Source: Brachyspira sp. SAP_772 (GTDB lineage: Bacteria; Spirochaetota; Brachyspiria; Brachyspirales; Brachyspiraceae). Taken from it: DNA of 38,097 bases. Both the position numbers and the translations under genes were made by a program. The DNA lies in contig NZ_VYIX01000003.1 of the NCBI RefSeq assembly GCF_009755885.1, forward strand, positions 207,666-245,762, read 5' to 3'. Below, one piece after another: positions 23,022 through 32,900 of this stretch (within the stretch, counting starts at the first letter, position 1; the number at the start of each line of letters is the position of its first letter). The notes under the pieces are model-generated. The model saw nothing but the letters and a program-made list of their open reading frames with translations, was not told where the DNA came from and searched no databases.

Positions 23022-24461
23022 TTAAGCGATACTTATAACAAGTTCTTTTAAGAATTTCCACATTCTATCTACAGAAGATATACTTAAATGTTCTGCAGGT
23101 GTGTGTACATCTTTAATATCTGGACCTATACTTATCATATCAACATTAGGTAAAGGTTTTTTAAGTATTCCGCATTCTAATCCTGCATGTATAGCCTCTA
23201 TTTTGGCATCTTTTCCTGTAACTTTTTTATAAACACTCAATGCGATATCTTTAACTTTAGAATTAGCATCATATTCCCAAGCAGGATATGCATTAGATAT
23301 TTCAAAAGAAGCTTTAGCCATTTTAGCAGCAGATTCTATTTTTAAAGCTATCTCTTTAGATGAACTCTCTACAGAACTTCTTACAGATATAGTAAATCTT
23401 AATTTTCCATTTTCTTCTTTTAATACCCCATTGTTACAGCTAGTCTGAACCAAACCTTCTATATCTTTGCTCATATAAGCAACACCGTCTGGTACAAGCA
23501 TCATAAAGTTAATAACATTATCACTTAATTCTTTAGTAAAGCTATCTTTAACATCTGAAGCTTCTGCAATATTTATAACCATATCAGGGTCTTCTACTCT
23601 ATATTCATTTTTTAAGTTTTTAGCAACTTCTTCTAAAGTATTTTTTACTTTATTAATATCTTTAGAAACTACTAAAGCCTCTGCATGTTTTGCTATGGCA
23701 TTATGTTTAGCACCGCCTTCTATATGAGATATAACAACATCATCTCTCACAGCATATAATAATCTTCCAAGCAATTTTATAGCATTAGCTCTCTGTTTAA
23801 TAATCTCTATTCCAGAGTGTCCGCCTTTAAGACCTGATACTTCTATTTTTAAAGCATGCCCTTCTGCTTTTTCTCTCTTAATATCAAAATCTGTTAAAGT
23901 GTTCATTCCCCCAGCACAGCTTACCAAAAATATTCCTTCTTCTTCTCCGTCTATATTAATCATAGTTTTTCCGTCTATATGCTCTCCTGTAATTGCAATA
24001 GCTCCGTCCATACCTGTTTCTTCTGCTGTAGTAGCTAGTAATTCTATAGGAGGATGAGGTAAATCTTTAGAATCAAGCAATGCCATACCCATAGCTATAG
24101 CAATTCCGTCATCGCCTCCAAGTGTTGTATTATTAGCTCTTAATATATCACCCTCTACTATCATCTCTATAGGGTCTTTTCTAAAATCATGCTTAGAGTC
24201 TTTTGTTTTTTCACATACCATATCAACATGGCCTTGTATTATTACTGCAGGCTTGTTTTCGTATCCGCTTGTGCCTTTCTTCTTGATAATTACATTCATA
24301 GCATTGTCTTGATATACTTCCAAATTTCTATCTTTAGCGAACTTCACCAAAAAATCACTAATCTCTTTTTCATGTCCTGATTCTCTAGGTATTTGATTTA
24401 TTTCATTGAACCATTTGAATACTTCTTTTGATTCTATTGAATTAAAAGCATTTAAATCCAT
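23022..24461 (-). CDS. pepD: Aminoacyl-histidine dipeptidase (M20 family, PepD)
   Basis: 479 residues, typical for PepD/carnosinase-type dipeptidases. Metal-binding motifs are visible: VIIQGHVDMVCEK (His then Asp), TTLGGDDGIAIAMGMALL (bridging Asp), TTAEETGMDGA (catalytic Glu-Glu), and IHAGLECGILKKPLPNVDMI with DVHTPAEHLSISSVDR at the C-terminus. The lid domain lies at about 190-390. It hydrolyses dipeptides in the cytoplasm with two Zn ions. AAGGAG precedes the ATG and a near-consensus promoter lies upstream. It forms an operon with the OPT transporter. Confidence 0.96.
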   Translation of the reverse strand: MDLNAFNSIESKEVFKWFNEINQIPRESGHEKEISDFLVKFAKDRNLEVYQDNAMNVIIKKKGTSGYENKPAVIIQGHVDMVCEKTKDSKHDFRKDPIEMIVEGDILRANNTTLGGDDGIAIAMGMALLDSKDLPHPPIELLATTAEETGMDGAIAITGEHIDGKTMINIDGEEEGIFLVSCAGGMNTLTDFDIKREKAEGHALKIEVSGLKGGHSGIEIIKQRANAIKLLGRLLYAVRDDVVISHIEGGAKHNAIAKHAEALVVSKDINKVKNTLEEVAKNLKNEYRVEDPDMVINIAEASDVKDSFTKELSDNVINFMMLVPDGVAYMSKDIEGLVQTSCNNGVLKEENGKLRFTISVRSSVESSSKEIALKIESAAKMAKASFEISNAYPAWEYDANSKVKDIALSVYKKVTGKDAKIEAIHAGLECGILKKPLPNVDMISIGPDIKDVHTPAEHLSISSVDRMWKFLKELVISIA

Positions 24462-24516
24462 AGTATATTACTCCTTAAAACAATATAAGTTATTTTTATT
24501 ATTTTGTACTTTTATT

Positions 24517-24545
24517 AGTATAATAAATAATATAAAGATTGTCAA
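24517..24545 (-). promoter_or_regulatory. Promoter of pepD-OPT
   Basis: On the minus strand TTGACA (24545-24540), a 17-bp spacer and TATACT (24522-24517). The predicted leader is about 48 nt. Confidence 0.75.
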
Positions 24546-24649
24546 AAAAAATTAATAATATATCAAAAAATTTAATTTTATGTAACTTCAAGTAGTAATA
24601 TATTTAATTATTTTTATAATATAATTTTACAAAAAATTTTCTTCTAACT

Positions 24650-24965
24650 CCCCACCCTATAGGCTTTTTGTTTTTACTATAATATTAGAACCATATTTCT
24701 TTTTTTGCCTATACTATAATTTTTGCCTCCCACCCTAGTTTTTTAAAAATTTGTAATCTACTCACCGCACGATAAAATAAGCAAAATACATGAATAATTT
24801 TAAGAATACAAACTTCATTATATTTCTAAATTTATTCACCGTGCGGGAAGCAGGCTTTAAAACAAATAAAAACTTGGGTGGGGGCTGACATTTCTAATTA
24901 AACAATAAATATAATTGCCGCTCACTTTCTAAAAATATTTCAAAAAACATAGAGGGCGGGGTTGT
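24650..24965. repeat. Nested inverted-repeat block with a CCGCACGG-type repeat
   Basis: The 603-bp gap between pepD and the aldolase has no gene. The outer pair is GCCTCCCACCCTAGTTTTTT (from 24725) and AACTTGGGTGGGGGC (to 24885). The inner pair is CCGCACG (24765-24771) and CGTGCGG (24840-24846). A further CCCCACCCTATAGG lies at about 24650 and GAGGGCGGGG at about 24952. On the minus strand the inner element begins CCGCACGGTGAA, like the copies at 14285 and 17589. Confidence 0.6.
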
Positions 24966-25005
24966 ATATAAAATTTCATACCTAATATAAAAAACATATA
25001 TTTAC

Positions 25006-25034
25006 TTGAAAAATTATTATTTTTGTTATATCAT
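25006..25034 (+). promoter_or_regulatory. Promoter of the aldolase gene
   Basis: TTGAAA (25006-25011), a 17-bp spacer and TATCAT (25029-25034), about 30 nt before the ATG. GGAG is at 25055-25058. Confidence 0.6.
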
Positions 25035-25064
25035 TAAAATATATTTTATTAATTGGAGTGAAAT

Positions 25065-26027
25065 ATGGTTAAATTTGCCGACTTAGGTCTTGTAAACAGC
25101 AGAGACCTCTTTAAAAAAGCTATTAACGGCGGTTATGCTATTCCAGCATTTAACTTTAATAATATGGAACAACTTCAGGCTATAGTACAGGCTTGTGTAG
25201 AAACTAAAAGCCCTGTTATTATTCAAGTATCTTCTGGTGCTAGAAAATATGCTAATCAAACATTATTAAGATATATGGCTCAAGGAGCTGTGGAATATGC
25301 TAAAGAATTAGGCGTTAATGTACCTATAGTATTACACCTTGACCATGGTGATAGCTTAGAACTTTGTAAAAGCTGTATTGAATATGGTTTCTCTTCTGTT
25401 ATGATAGACGGAAGCCATTATGATTACAACAAAAACGTAGAAATTACTAGAAGCGTTGTAGAGTATGCTCATAAATATGATGTTACTGTTGAAGGAGAAT
25501 TGGGTGTACTTGCTGGTGTAGAAGACGATGTTATAGCTGAACATCATACTTATACTCAGCCTGAAGAAGTAGAAGATTTCGTTAAAAAAACAGGTGTTGA
25601 TTCACTTGCTATATCTATTGGTACTAGTCATGGTGCTTATAAATTCAAACCCGGTCAAAACCCTCAAATAAGATTAGACATTCTTAAAGAAATTGAGAAA
25701 AAAATTCCGGGATTCCCTATTGTACTTCATGGTTCTTCAAGTGTTCCTCAAGAATATGTTAAAATGATTAATGAATACGGCGGTAAACTTGATGATGCTA
25801 TAGGTATTCCTGAAGAGCAATTAAGAGAAGCTTCTAAGAGTGCAGTTTGTAAAATCAACATCGATAGTGATTCAAGACTTGCTATGACTGCTGCTATTAG
25901 AAAAGTATTCCATGATGACCCTAAAGAATTTGACCCTCGTAAATATTTAGGTCCTGCTCGTGATGAAATGAAAAAACTTTATATTCATAAAATAATGAAT
26001 GTATTAGGTTCAAATGGTAAAATATAA
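25065..26027 (+). CDS. fba: Class II fructose-1,6-bisphosphate aldolase
   Basis: 320 residues. It cleaves fructose-1,6-bisphosphate to two triose phosphates in glycolysis, using Zn. Visible are the N-terminal GYAIPAFNFNNMEQLQAIV, the Zn/catalytic VLHLDHGDSLELCKSCIEYG, SSVMIDGSHYDYNKN, EGELGVLAG, AISIGTSHGAYKF and IVLHGSSSVP, all conserved in class II enzymes. Codons use more GGT, GCT and CGT than the neighbouring genes, fitting high expression. It has GGAG before the ATG and its own promoter. A 30-codon basic frame follows 24 nt later and shares the terminator, so it is probably co-transcribed. Confidence 0.96.
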   Translation: MVKFADLGLVNSRDLFKKAINGGYAIPAFNFNNMEQLQAIVQACVETKSPVIIQVSSGARKYANQTLLRYMAQGAVEYAKELGVNVPIVLHLDHGDSLELCKSCIEYGFSSVMIDGSHYDYNKNVEITRSVVEYAHKYDVTVEGELGVLAGVEDDVIAEHHTYTQPEEVEDFVKKTGVDSLAISIGTSHGAYKFKPGQNPQIRLDILKEIEKKIPGFPIVLHGSSSVPQEYVKMINEYGGKLDDAIGIPEEQLREASKSAVCKINIDSDSRLAMTAAIRKVFHDDPKEFDPRKYLGPARDEMKKLYIHKIMNVLGSNGKI

Positions 26028-26051
26028 TAAAAATTAAAGGAGATATATACT

Positions 26052-26144
26052 GTGGGAAAACAACATAGAAAAGTAGTGAAACGCAAAAGAGCTTTAAGAA
26101 GAATCAAAAGACAAAAAGATGCTCTTAATGCTAAAGCTAAATAA
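26052..26144 (+). CDS. Small basic protein of 30 residues
   Basis: GTG start with AAAGGAG about 9 nt upstream. The 30 residues are almost half Lys/Arg (HRKVVKRKRALRRIKRQK, ending LNAKAK), with only four acidic or aromatic residues at most. Composition is that of a small ribosomal or RNA-binding protein, reminiscent of tiny ribosomal proteins such as bS22/eL41 types, but no family is confirmed. It lies 24 nt after the aldolase gene and 10 nt before a strong terminator, so it should be made at a high level. The good ribosome-binding site, the codon use and the terminator position support it as a real gene. Confidence 0.75.
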   Translation: MGKQHRKVVKRKRALRRIKRQKDALNAKAK

Positions 26145-26154
26145 ACAAGATTGT

Positions 26155-26191
26155 TTAAGGGTGTAAGTTTTTCTTATACCCTTAATTTTTT
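26155..26191 (+). terminator. Rho-independent terminator of fba
   Basis: TTAAGGGTGTAAG and CTTATACCCTTAA pair (13 bp, one G-T) around TTTTT, followed by TTTTTT. Confidence 0.9.
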
Positions 26192-26265
26192 GTTAAAGCA
26201 AATGATTTTATACAATAAAAAATGTTATTTAACAACAACATTTAAGAATTATTATAGGTATAAAA

Positions 26266-27177
26266 ATGAAAAAAGTTATTATATCAATATTAGCAATATT
26301 TTTTGTAATGTCTTGCACTAATCAAAACAATTCGAATAAATCTCCTCTTGCAATTCAAACAGACTTTGGAAGAAAGGATAATGCTGTAGCAAGCATGTAT
26401 GGTGTTGCTCTTAGTGTGGATAAAGATTTAAAAGTTTATGACCTTACACATGAAATACCTGCATACAATATATGGGAAGCTGCTCTAAGACTTGACCAAA
26501 CTGCTAGGTATTGGCCTGAGGGTACTGTGTTTGTTAGTGTTGTAGACCCGGGTGTTGGCACTGACAGAAAATCGGTTGTTATGAAAACTAAAAATAATTA
26601 TTACTTTGTTACTCCAGATAATGGTACTTTAACTTTTGTTGCAGAGTCTTTAGGTATAGAAGAGGTAAGAGAAATTGATGAGGCTAAAAATAGACTTACA
26701 AACTCAGCTGAATCATACACATTCCACGGAAGAGATGTTTATGTTTATACTGGTGCTAAGCTTGCTTCTAAACAAATTACATTTAGAGAAGTTGGTCAAT
26801 CTTTAGGAACTAATATAACAAAAATTGAATATCAAAAGGCTAAATATGAGAATGGAGTTTTTTATGCTAATATACCTGTGCTTGATATTCAATATGGCAA
26901 TGTATGGTCATCGCTTCCTCGCAAGTTAATGCTTGATAATGGAGTTAATATAGGTGATACTCTTAATGTAAAAATATATAATTATAGTGAGCTTGTATGG
27001 ACTGGTAATGTTATGCTTGTAAATACTTTTGGTGATGTGCCTGAAAATGAAAATATGGCTTATTTTAATTCTGAGCTTAATTTTTCTGTAGCTGTTAATA
27101 TGGGCAATTTCTCTGAAAGATATAAAGTATATAGCGGACCAAATTGGAGCATGGAAATTACAAAAAATAATGAATGA
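26266..27177 (+). CDS. Exported SAM hydroxide adenosyltransferase (DUF62) lipoprotein
   Basis: 303 residues. The N-terminus MKKVIISILAIFFVMSC is a lipoprotein signal with Cys17 as the lipidated residue. The rest matches the DUF62/fluorinase-fold SAM hydrolase family: LAIQTDFGRKDNAVASMYGV, THEIPAYNIWEAALRL, VVDPGVGTDRKSVV, VTPDNGTL and YTFHGRDVYVYTGAKLA, with the C-terminal beta domain (about 190-295) intact. The family splits S-adenosylmethionine into adenosine and methionine with water. Membrane anchoring outside the cytoplasm is unusual for an enzyme with a cytoplasmic substrate. The last codons overlap the start of the glycosylase gene (ATGA), indicating coupling. Confidence 0.88.
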   Translation: MKKVIISILAIFFVMSCTNQNNSNKSPLAIQTDFGRKDNAVASMYGVALSVDKDLKVYDLTHEIPAYNIWEAALRLDQTARYWPEGTVFVSVVDPGVGTDRKSVVMKTKNNYYFVTPDNGTLTFVAESLGIEEVREIDEAKNRLTNSAESYTFHGRDVYVYTGAKLASKQITFREVGQSLGTNITKIEYQKAKYENGVFYANIPVLDIQYGNVWSSLPRKLMLDNGVNIGDTLNVKIYNYSELVWTGNVMLVNTFGDVPENENMAYFNSELNFSVAVNMGNFSERYKVYSGPNWSMEITKNNE

Positions 27178-27890
27178 TTATGACAAAAATAGAACAATAT
27201 CTCTTAAATACAAACAAAATAAAATTTTTCGATACTATTCACTCTGATAAAAATAAAAAGATAATAATAAAAAATAAACATCTCAAAAAAACTAATGGAG
27301 CACAGATGGAAATACAGAATATAGAAATAAAAAATGAAGAGTTAAAGAAATTATATCAAACTATAACTAAATGTATGAAATGCAAGGCTTTATGCAACAG
27401 CCGTAAAAATGTGGTATTTGGAAGAGGAGACGAAAAACCTGATATAGTATTTGTGGGAGAAGCTCCGGGTGCTGATGAGGATAGATTAGGTTTTCCATTT
27501 GTGGGCAGAGCTGGTAAATTATTGGATAAGTGGATTGAAAAGCTAAACATTTCAAACTACTATATTATGAATGCTTTAAAATGCCGTCCGCCTGAAAACA
27601 GAGACCCTCTTTTAGAAGAAAAAGATAATTGCAGAGAGTTCTTTACAAAGCAGCTTGAGATATTAAATCCTAAAATTATATGTGCATTGGGAAGACATGG
27701 CTTTTCTAATTTGGTAGATTTTGATTTAAAAACTCCTTTTGGAAGGGTGAGAAACAATATTCACTATTATAAAAATATACCAGTTATTGCAACATATCAC
27801 CCTGCCTACATATTAAGAAATCAAAAAGAAGAAATAAAAGTAATAGAAGATTTGGAGTTTATGATAAGAGAATTAGAAAAATTAAAATAA
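27174..27890 (+). CDS. Uracil-DNA glycosylase, type 4
   Basis: 238 residues from the ATG overlapping the previous stop by 4 nt. A second in-frame ATG at 27306 has GGAG 5 nt upstream and would give 194 residues, close to the usual length of this family, so the true start is uncertain. Family features are the iron-sulfur cysteines (CMKC and later KCRPP and DNC), GEAPGADEDRLGFPFVGRAG with the catalytic region, MNALKCRPPENRD, ICALGRHG and ATYHPAYILRN. It removes uracil from DNA to start base-excision repair. The first 44 residues of the long form are lysine-rich and unlike the family. Confidence 0.93.
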   Translation: MIMTKIEQYLLNTNKIKFFDTIHSDKNKKIIIKNKHLKKTNGAQMEIQNIEIKNEELKKLYQTITKCMKCKALCNSRKNVVFGRGDEKPDIVFVGEAPGADEDRLGFPFVGRAGKLLDKWIEKLNISNYYIMNALKCRPPENRDPLLEEKDNCREFFTKQLEILNPKIICALGRHGFSNLVDFDLKTPFGRVRNNIHYYKNIPVIATYHPAYILRNQKEEIKVIEDLEFMIRELEKLK

Positions 27891-27906
27891 TTATATTTTA
27901 TGTATA

Positions 27907-28180
27907 GTGAAAATTTTTAAGTTTATCAATTTTGTTTTTATATTTTTGGACTAGTCCCCCTGCGAAGCGTACCCATAGGGTACCCCTCTACTTCTTTTTG
28001 CGGCCGAAGGAAGTAGCTTTAGGTATGGCCCAAAGAAGCAAAAAGACTGCATTTTTTATCATAAAATACAAGTATCATTTCATACTTAATACATATTCCA
28101 ACATATAAAGATAAAATATTTGTACTTTTTGCTACGGGAAAAAGTTGAATAAAATAAACTTATATGACAAAATATACTTG
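27907..28180 (-). repeat. Dispersed modular repeat, copy J
   Basis: Inverted orientation, filling the gap between the glycosylase and ankyrin genes. The tail has GGACTAGTCCCC and the cassette TGCGAAGCGTACCCATAGGG (27961-27982), then GCGGCCGAAGGAAGTAGC. The core has TACATATTCCAACATATAAA. It ends CTACGGGAAAAAGTTGAATA plus the AT flank that copies A and C also carry. Confidence 0.8.
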
Positions 28181-28213
28181 TTTTGATATAAACTTTTTTA
28201 TTAGGAAGCAAAT

Positions 28214-29050
28214 TTGAAAAGAATAATATTACTATTTTGTTTAAGTGCTTGTTTATACACTCAAGAATTTGATTATCTACTGCCTGATGATTTTGATGCA
28301 AACGAATATAAAGAATATTACACAAACGATAATGAGAAACATATAGAAAACAAAAAAACAAACACCCCCACAAAACCAACTATATTTGACTATATAAACC
28401 CTTCATACAAAATAAGAGATACAATAATGAATCTTCAAAACTATCTTGATAAAGGCGGAAATATTAATGCCACAAACACAAACGGCAACACTATTTTAAT
28501 GGAAGCTTCATCAATAGGATATTATGATTTAGTTGATTATATAATAGATAAAAAAGCAGAAATAAATATTACAAACTCAAATGGTGAAAACGCTTTGATA
28601 CTATCAGCAGACTATCCATATATATTGAATCTTCTTATAGAAAACAATGCAGATGTAAATGCTATAGACAATAAAGGAAAAACAGCACTTCTCACTGCCG
28701 CAGAAAAAGGCAATATTATGTCTGTGCAATTACTCATAAAAGAAAAAAGCAATATTAATCAAAAAGATATTTTAGGCAAAAACGTATTGATGTATGCAGT
28801 TGAAAGTGAAAATTTAGACTTGGTAAAATATTTAGTAGAAAAAGTAAAAGTAGATATTAATGAAAAAGATGATTGGGGACAGAATGCCATATTTTATGCG
28901 ACAAAAATAGAGATGGCTAGATATTTAATTTACAATGACATAGATTATAAAAGCAGAAATTCAATAGGCCTAAAACCTCACGAAGTATTAAAATATAATA
29001 ACAAGATAAATGTATCTAACTATTTACAAAAATTATATAATGATGAATAA
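28214..29050 (+). CDS. Ankyrin-repeat lipoprotein
   Basis: 278 residues from a TTG start, with AGGAAG upstream. The N-terminus MKRIILLFCLSAC ends in a lipobox (LSAC), so Cys13 is probably lipidated and the protein is anchored in the envelope. A polar linker (about 20-75) precedes six ankyrin repeats (about 79-275), for example NINATNTNGNTILMEASSIG and DVNAIDNKGKTALLTAAEKG. Ankyrin repeats bind proteins; the partner is unknown. It is followed by another exported protein gene 63 nt later. Confidence 0.85.
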   Translation: MKRIILLFCLSACLYTQEFDYLLPDDFDANEYKEYYTNDNEKHIENKKTNTPTKPTIFDYINPSYKIRDTIMNLQNYLDKGGNINATNTNGNTILMEASSIGYYDLVDYIIDKKAEINITNSNGENALILSADYPYILNLLIENNADVNAIDNKGKTALLTAAEKGNIMSVQLLIKEKSNINQKDILGKNVLMYAVESENLDLVKYLVEKVKVDINEKDDWGQNAIFYATKIEMARYLIYNDIDYKSRNSIGLKPHEVLKYNNKINVSNYLQKLYNDE

Positions 29051-29113
29051 TAAAAATGTCTTTAAGTATTTTTTATATAAACCGAAAATATTTGCAGTAT
29101 ATTGGAGAATATA

Positions 29114-29953
29114 ATGAATATCAAAGTTATCTTATTATTTATAAGTATAAACATATTTTTATTTGCACAGTCTACTTCCAATATTGGAGATAATAATATA
29201 TTAATAAATACTGGTATAGGAAGAGTAGATTATACAACATATACAATATATGCTGATGCCACTGCAGATATTCTTACAGATAAAGTTCTACACCCAGAAG
29301 CATTATTAATACTTCAAGAACAGGCAGAAGAAGAAACTTTTAGAACTCTTTATCAAACTTTGGGTAATATTATAGTTAATGGCGATTATACAGTTTATAA
29401 CATTATAGAAGAAAATGACAAATTAAGAGAAGATGTTATGGACTTTGTTAATAATGCAAGACTTTTAGGCGTATCCTATCCTAGCAGAACAAGCGTTAAA
29501 GTATTAATGGCTTTAGATATTATCACTAATCAATTAATGTCAAACTTCATACAAAATATGAATACTTATAAGACTACACCAATAGTAACATATATTGATG
29601 CGGGTACTGATTATGATGGGCTTGTAATAGATGCAAGAGGAATAGGTTTCAAGCCTTCTTTATTTCCTACAATATATAATGAGAATGGTGATGCTATTTA
29701 TGACATTGCTTATATAAATAAACAAATTGCCTCTACTAATGGATATATAAAATATTCTACAAACTCATTTTTAACTAATCAAATATATACAAATTTTACA
29801 GGCAGAAAACCATATAATATAGTAGCTTGGAGCACTAGAGGAAGATTTGCAAGTGATTTGGTAATAGGAAATGAAGATGCAAGCATTATATTAAGTGCAC
29901 CAAAATTAAAAGAGGCTATTAGAAATTGTAAAGTTACAGTTATAATAGACTAA
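29114..29953 (+). CDS. LPP20/FlgT-like exported protein
   Basis: 279 residues from the ATG at 29114, chosen because GGAG lies 7 nt upstream; the upstream TTG overlaps that site. The signal peptide is MNIKVILLFISINIFLFAQ. The mature protein has RVDYTTYTIYADATADILTD, an EEETFRTLYQTLGNIIVNG helix region, and a later segment YDGLVIDARGIGFKPSLFP followed by IYNENGDAIYDIAYINK. The latter matches the repeated envelope domain found in LPP20 and flagellar-assembly FlgT-like proteins. Probably periplasmic or outer-membrane associated. The exact role is unknown. Confidence 0.7.
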   Translation: MNIKVILLFISINIFLFAQSTSNIGDNNILINTGIGRVDYTTYTIYADATADILTDKVLHPEALLILQEQAEEETFRTLYQTLGNIIVNGDYTVYNIIEENDKLREDVMDFVNNARLLGVSYPSRTSVKVLMALDIITNQLMSNFIQNMNTYKTTPIVTYIDAGTDYDGLVIDARGIGFKPSLFPTIYNENGDAIYDIAYINKQIASTNGYIKYSTNSFLTNQIYTNFTGRKPYNIVAWSTRGRFASDLVIGNEDASIILSAPKLKEAIRNCKVTVIID

Positions 29954-29973
29954 AATATAAGTTGTTTAATATT

Positions 29974-32900
29974 ATGAAAAAAATAGAAGATTATATTGAT
30001 TATATTTTTGAAGACAATCAAGAAGATATTAAACAATATGTATTAAAACAAACAGACATTATAAACTTCAAAATAAATAAAAATAATATATCAAACAACA
30101 AAACTATATACTCTCAAATAGTAGAAAAATACTTTCAAAAAGATGATGATAATGATTATATAATTAGGCTATTTAAAATTATTTCATTATATGATATAGA
30201 CAATATTTATATATTTGAATCTTTTATTATTAATATTATAGCAGGTCTAAAAATAAAAGATGCTATATTAAAAACAATAAATTATCAAAAAATAATAAAT
30301 TATAATAAAGGTAATATTTCAGATGAAGAGATACTAAAAAGGAAATTTTATATTTTTATTTATTTTGATAATGCATATAAATATTTTCCAAACTATATAA
30401 ACAATTATATTGAAAACGTATATAAACTAACATTTGAAGAAGCCTACAAAGAATACAATGACAATATAATAATACCATTAATGGCTTTAGTTATTGGATA
30501 TTATCTTAATAACGAAAATGAAAAATATATAGATAGAATTTCAGAATATTTGGATAATATAAATACACTAGACTCTATGCTTGCTGTTAGCATTATAATA
30601 GATAAAAACAAAAAAATAGAAAATAAATTTGTAGAGTTATTAAAACAATTAGAGCAAAATAACAAAAAACTTATAGCAGATTTTATTTATATATCAAGAC
30701 TTCCAATAGAAAATAAATACTTCTTTGATTTTAATAATTATGATGATTATATAAACTATTTAATAGATTCAAATGCAGAGAACTATATAATTTTTTTAAT
30801 TAAATATTTAAACAGCAATATACACTTAAACTATAACAAAATATATTCAGAACTCATAGAAATAAAAAAATATGATGAAGAGACTTTCAATAAAATATAT
30901 GAAGTATTAAAACTTTCAGACAATAATAAATATGCAATAGAATTAATAACAATATTTAATTTAATAACAAATAGTAATATTGATAACATAAATTATTTTT
31001 TAGAATCTTTAGAAAAAGAATTGGAAGACTTTTTTAATATTAAGCATATAAAATACAAAACTATATATGATTTAATTAATGCTCTAAAAATATATAAAAA
31101 TGATTTAACTATTAAGTTTAATGAACGCATAATATTTTTATTGAATGTTTTTAATTGGTATTATAAAAGTAATGACAATGCTAAAAAAATTGTAAACACT
31201 GTATTAGAATCTTTTCCATACAACTTAATGATTCCTGTAATTGTAAAAAATAATATAAACTTATTTAATAAAAATATATATGACATAGTAAAAGAATATT
31301 GTATAAACATAAAAGATTTGCTAATAGCTTATTTTAATAGCTACCCAATATATATATTTAAATCTCACTATATTACAGAATTATTAAATAACTATCCTTA
31401 TGAGATTAAAGAAGCATTTAAAGATATAGATTTTTTAAATATAGTATTAAATAAAAGTTATGCATTGATTGATTTTTTGGAATTAATTTATATAAAAAAT
31501 AATTTTGATGATTATAGTATTGTCTATAATATTTTAAATACTGATAATGAAGAGATAAAAAAATATTCCCTAAACATCGTTTTAGAAAACGAAGAGTTAA
31601 ATAGACAATATGTAGAGGATAATTTAGATAATTATAAAGAGTTTAAAGAGATATTAAAAAAATGGAATTACAGCAAAGAGGATTTTTGTTTTAATAGTAT
31701 TGAAGAGATTTATGATTATGTTGATTATTATTATACAGAAAATGAATTATTAGATTTTTTGGATAATAATATATATTACAATATTCTCTCTCAAGATAAC
31801 ACAAGCATAGATATTAAAGTATTAAAATATATATTAAATGAATTTTTAAAAATAGAGAAGCCTAATAAAATAAAAGATGTAGAGAAAATATTGGAGTTTA
31901 TAGAGAGAAAATCTTTTATAGACACTGTTGAAAAAGTAGTGGAATATTTTATAAACAATAACCTAATAGAAGACAACATAAAAATAATAACACCTTATGC
32001 AATATATGCTGATGAAAACCGTATAGAAAAACTTCATCAATTATTAATAGATTGGAATAATAGTTTTAAAACTCAATTAATACTATATACAATGCAATCA
32101 ATCGCTATAAACGGCAAAACTTCAGCATTAAAAATGATTAATAAATTCGCTCTATATGGTAATAACAAAGAAATAAAAAACAACATAAAAGAAATACTTA
32201 TCTATGCATCAGAAATATTAAATACAAATATAGACAACATCTTTGAAAGATTATTCCCCAATTTTGGATTTGATGCAGAAGGAAAAAAAATAATAAATTA
32301 TGGTAACAAAAGTTTTCAATTACAATTATTAAGCGATTCATATTTAGAAATATTTGATATGCAAAACTCTTCAATAATTAAAGAACTTCCAGAAACAGAA
32401 AATGATAAAGAATTAGAAAAAGTAAAAGAAGATTTTTTACACACTCAAAAAACATTAAAAGAAATAATTAATTATGAGAAAATAAAATTAACAAGAGCCT
32501 TAATAAACGGCAGAAAATGGAATTATAAAACTTTCTTTGAAGTATTTATATATAATCCAATAATGCGTTATTTTACACTCTCATTTGTTTGGGGAGTTTA
32601 TGATGAAAACAATGTTTTAATAGATTCTTTTAGATATATGGAAGATGGAGCATTTGTAACGGCAGATGATGAATTGTATGAACTTCCGGACAATTGCTAT
32701 ATTGGAATATATCATATAATTGATGATGATATAGAAAAATTTTATAAGTGGAAAGAGCAATTTGAACTTTATGATATAGAACAGCCAATTAATCAATTTA
32801 TGAATGATGTTATAACATTAAAAGAAGAGAATGTAAAATATGATTCTATTATAATATTTGAAGGATTTAAAATTGACACTTCATATATAAATCAACTATG

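Noticed and set aside
28086..28379. A 97-codon minus-strand frame over the start of the ankyrin gene.
   Set aside because: It is half repeat copy J and half the antisense of a better-supported gene.
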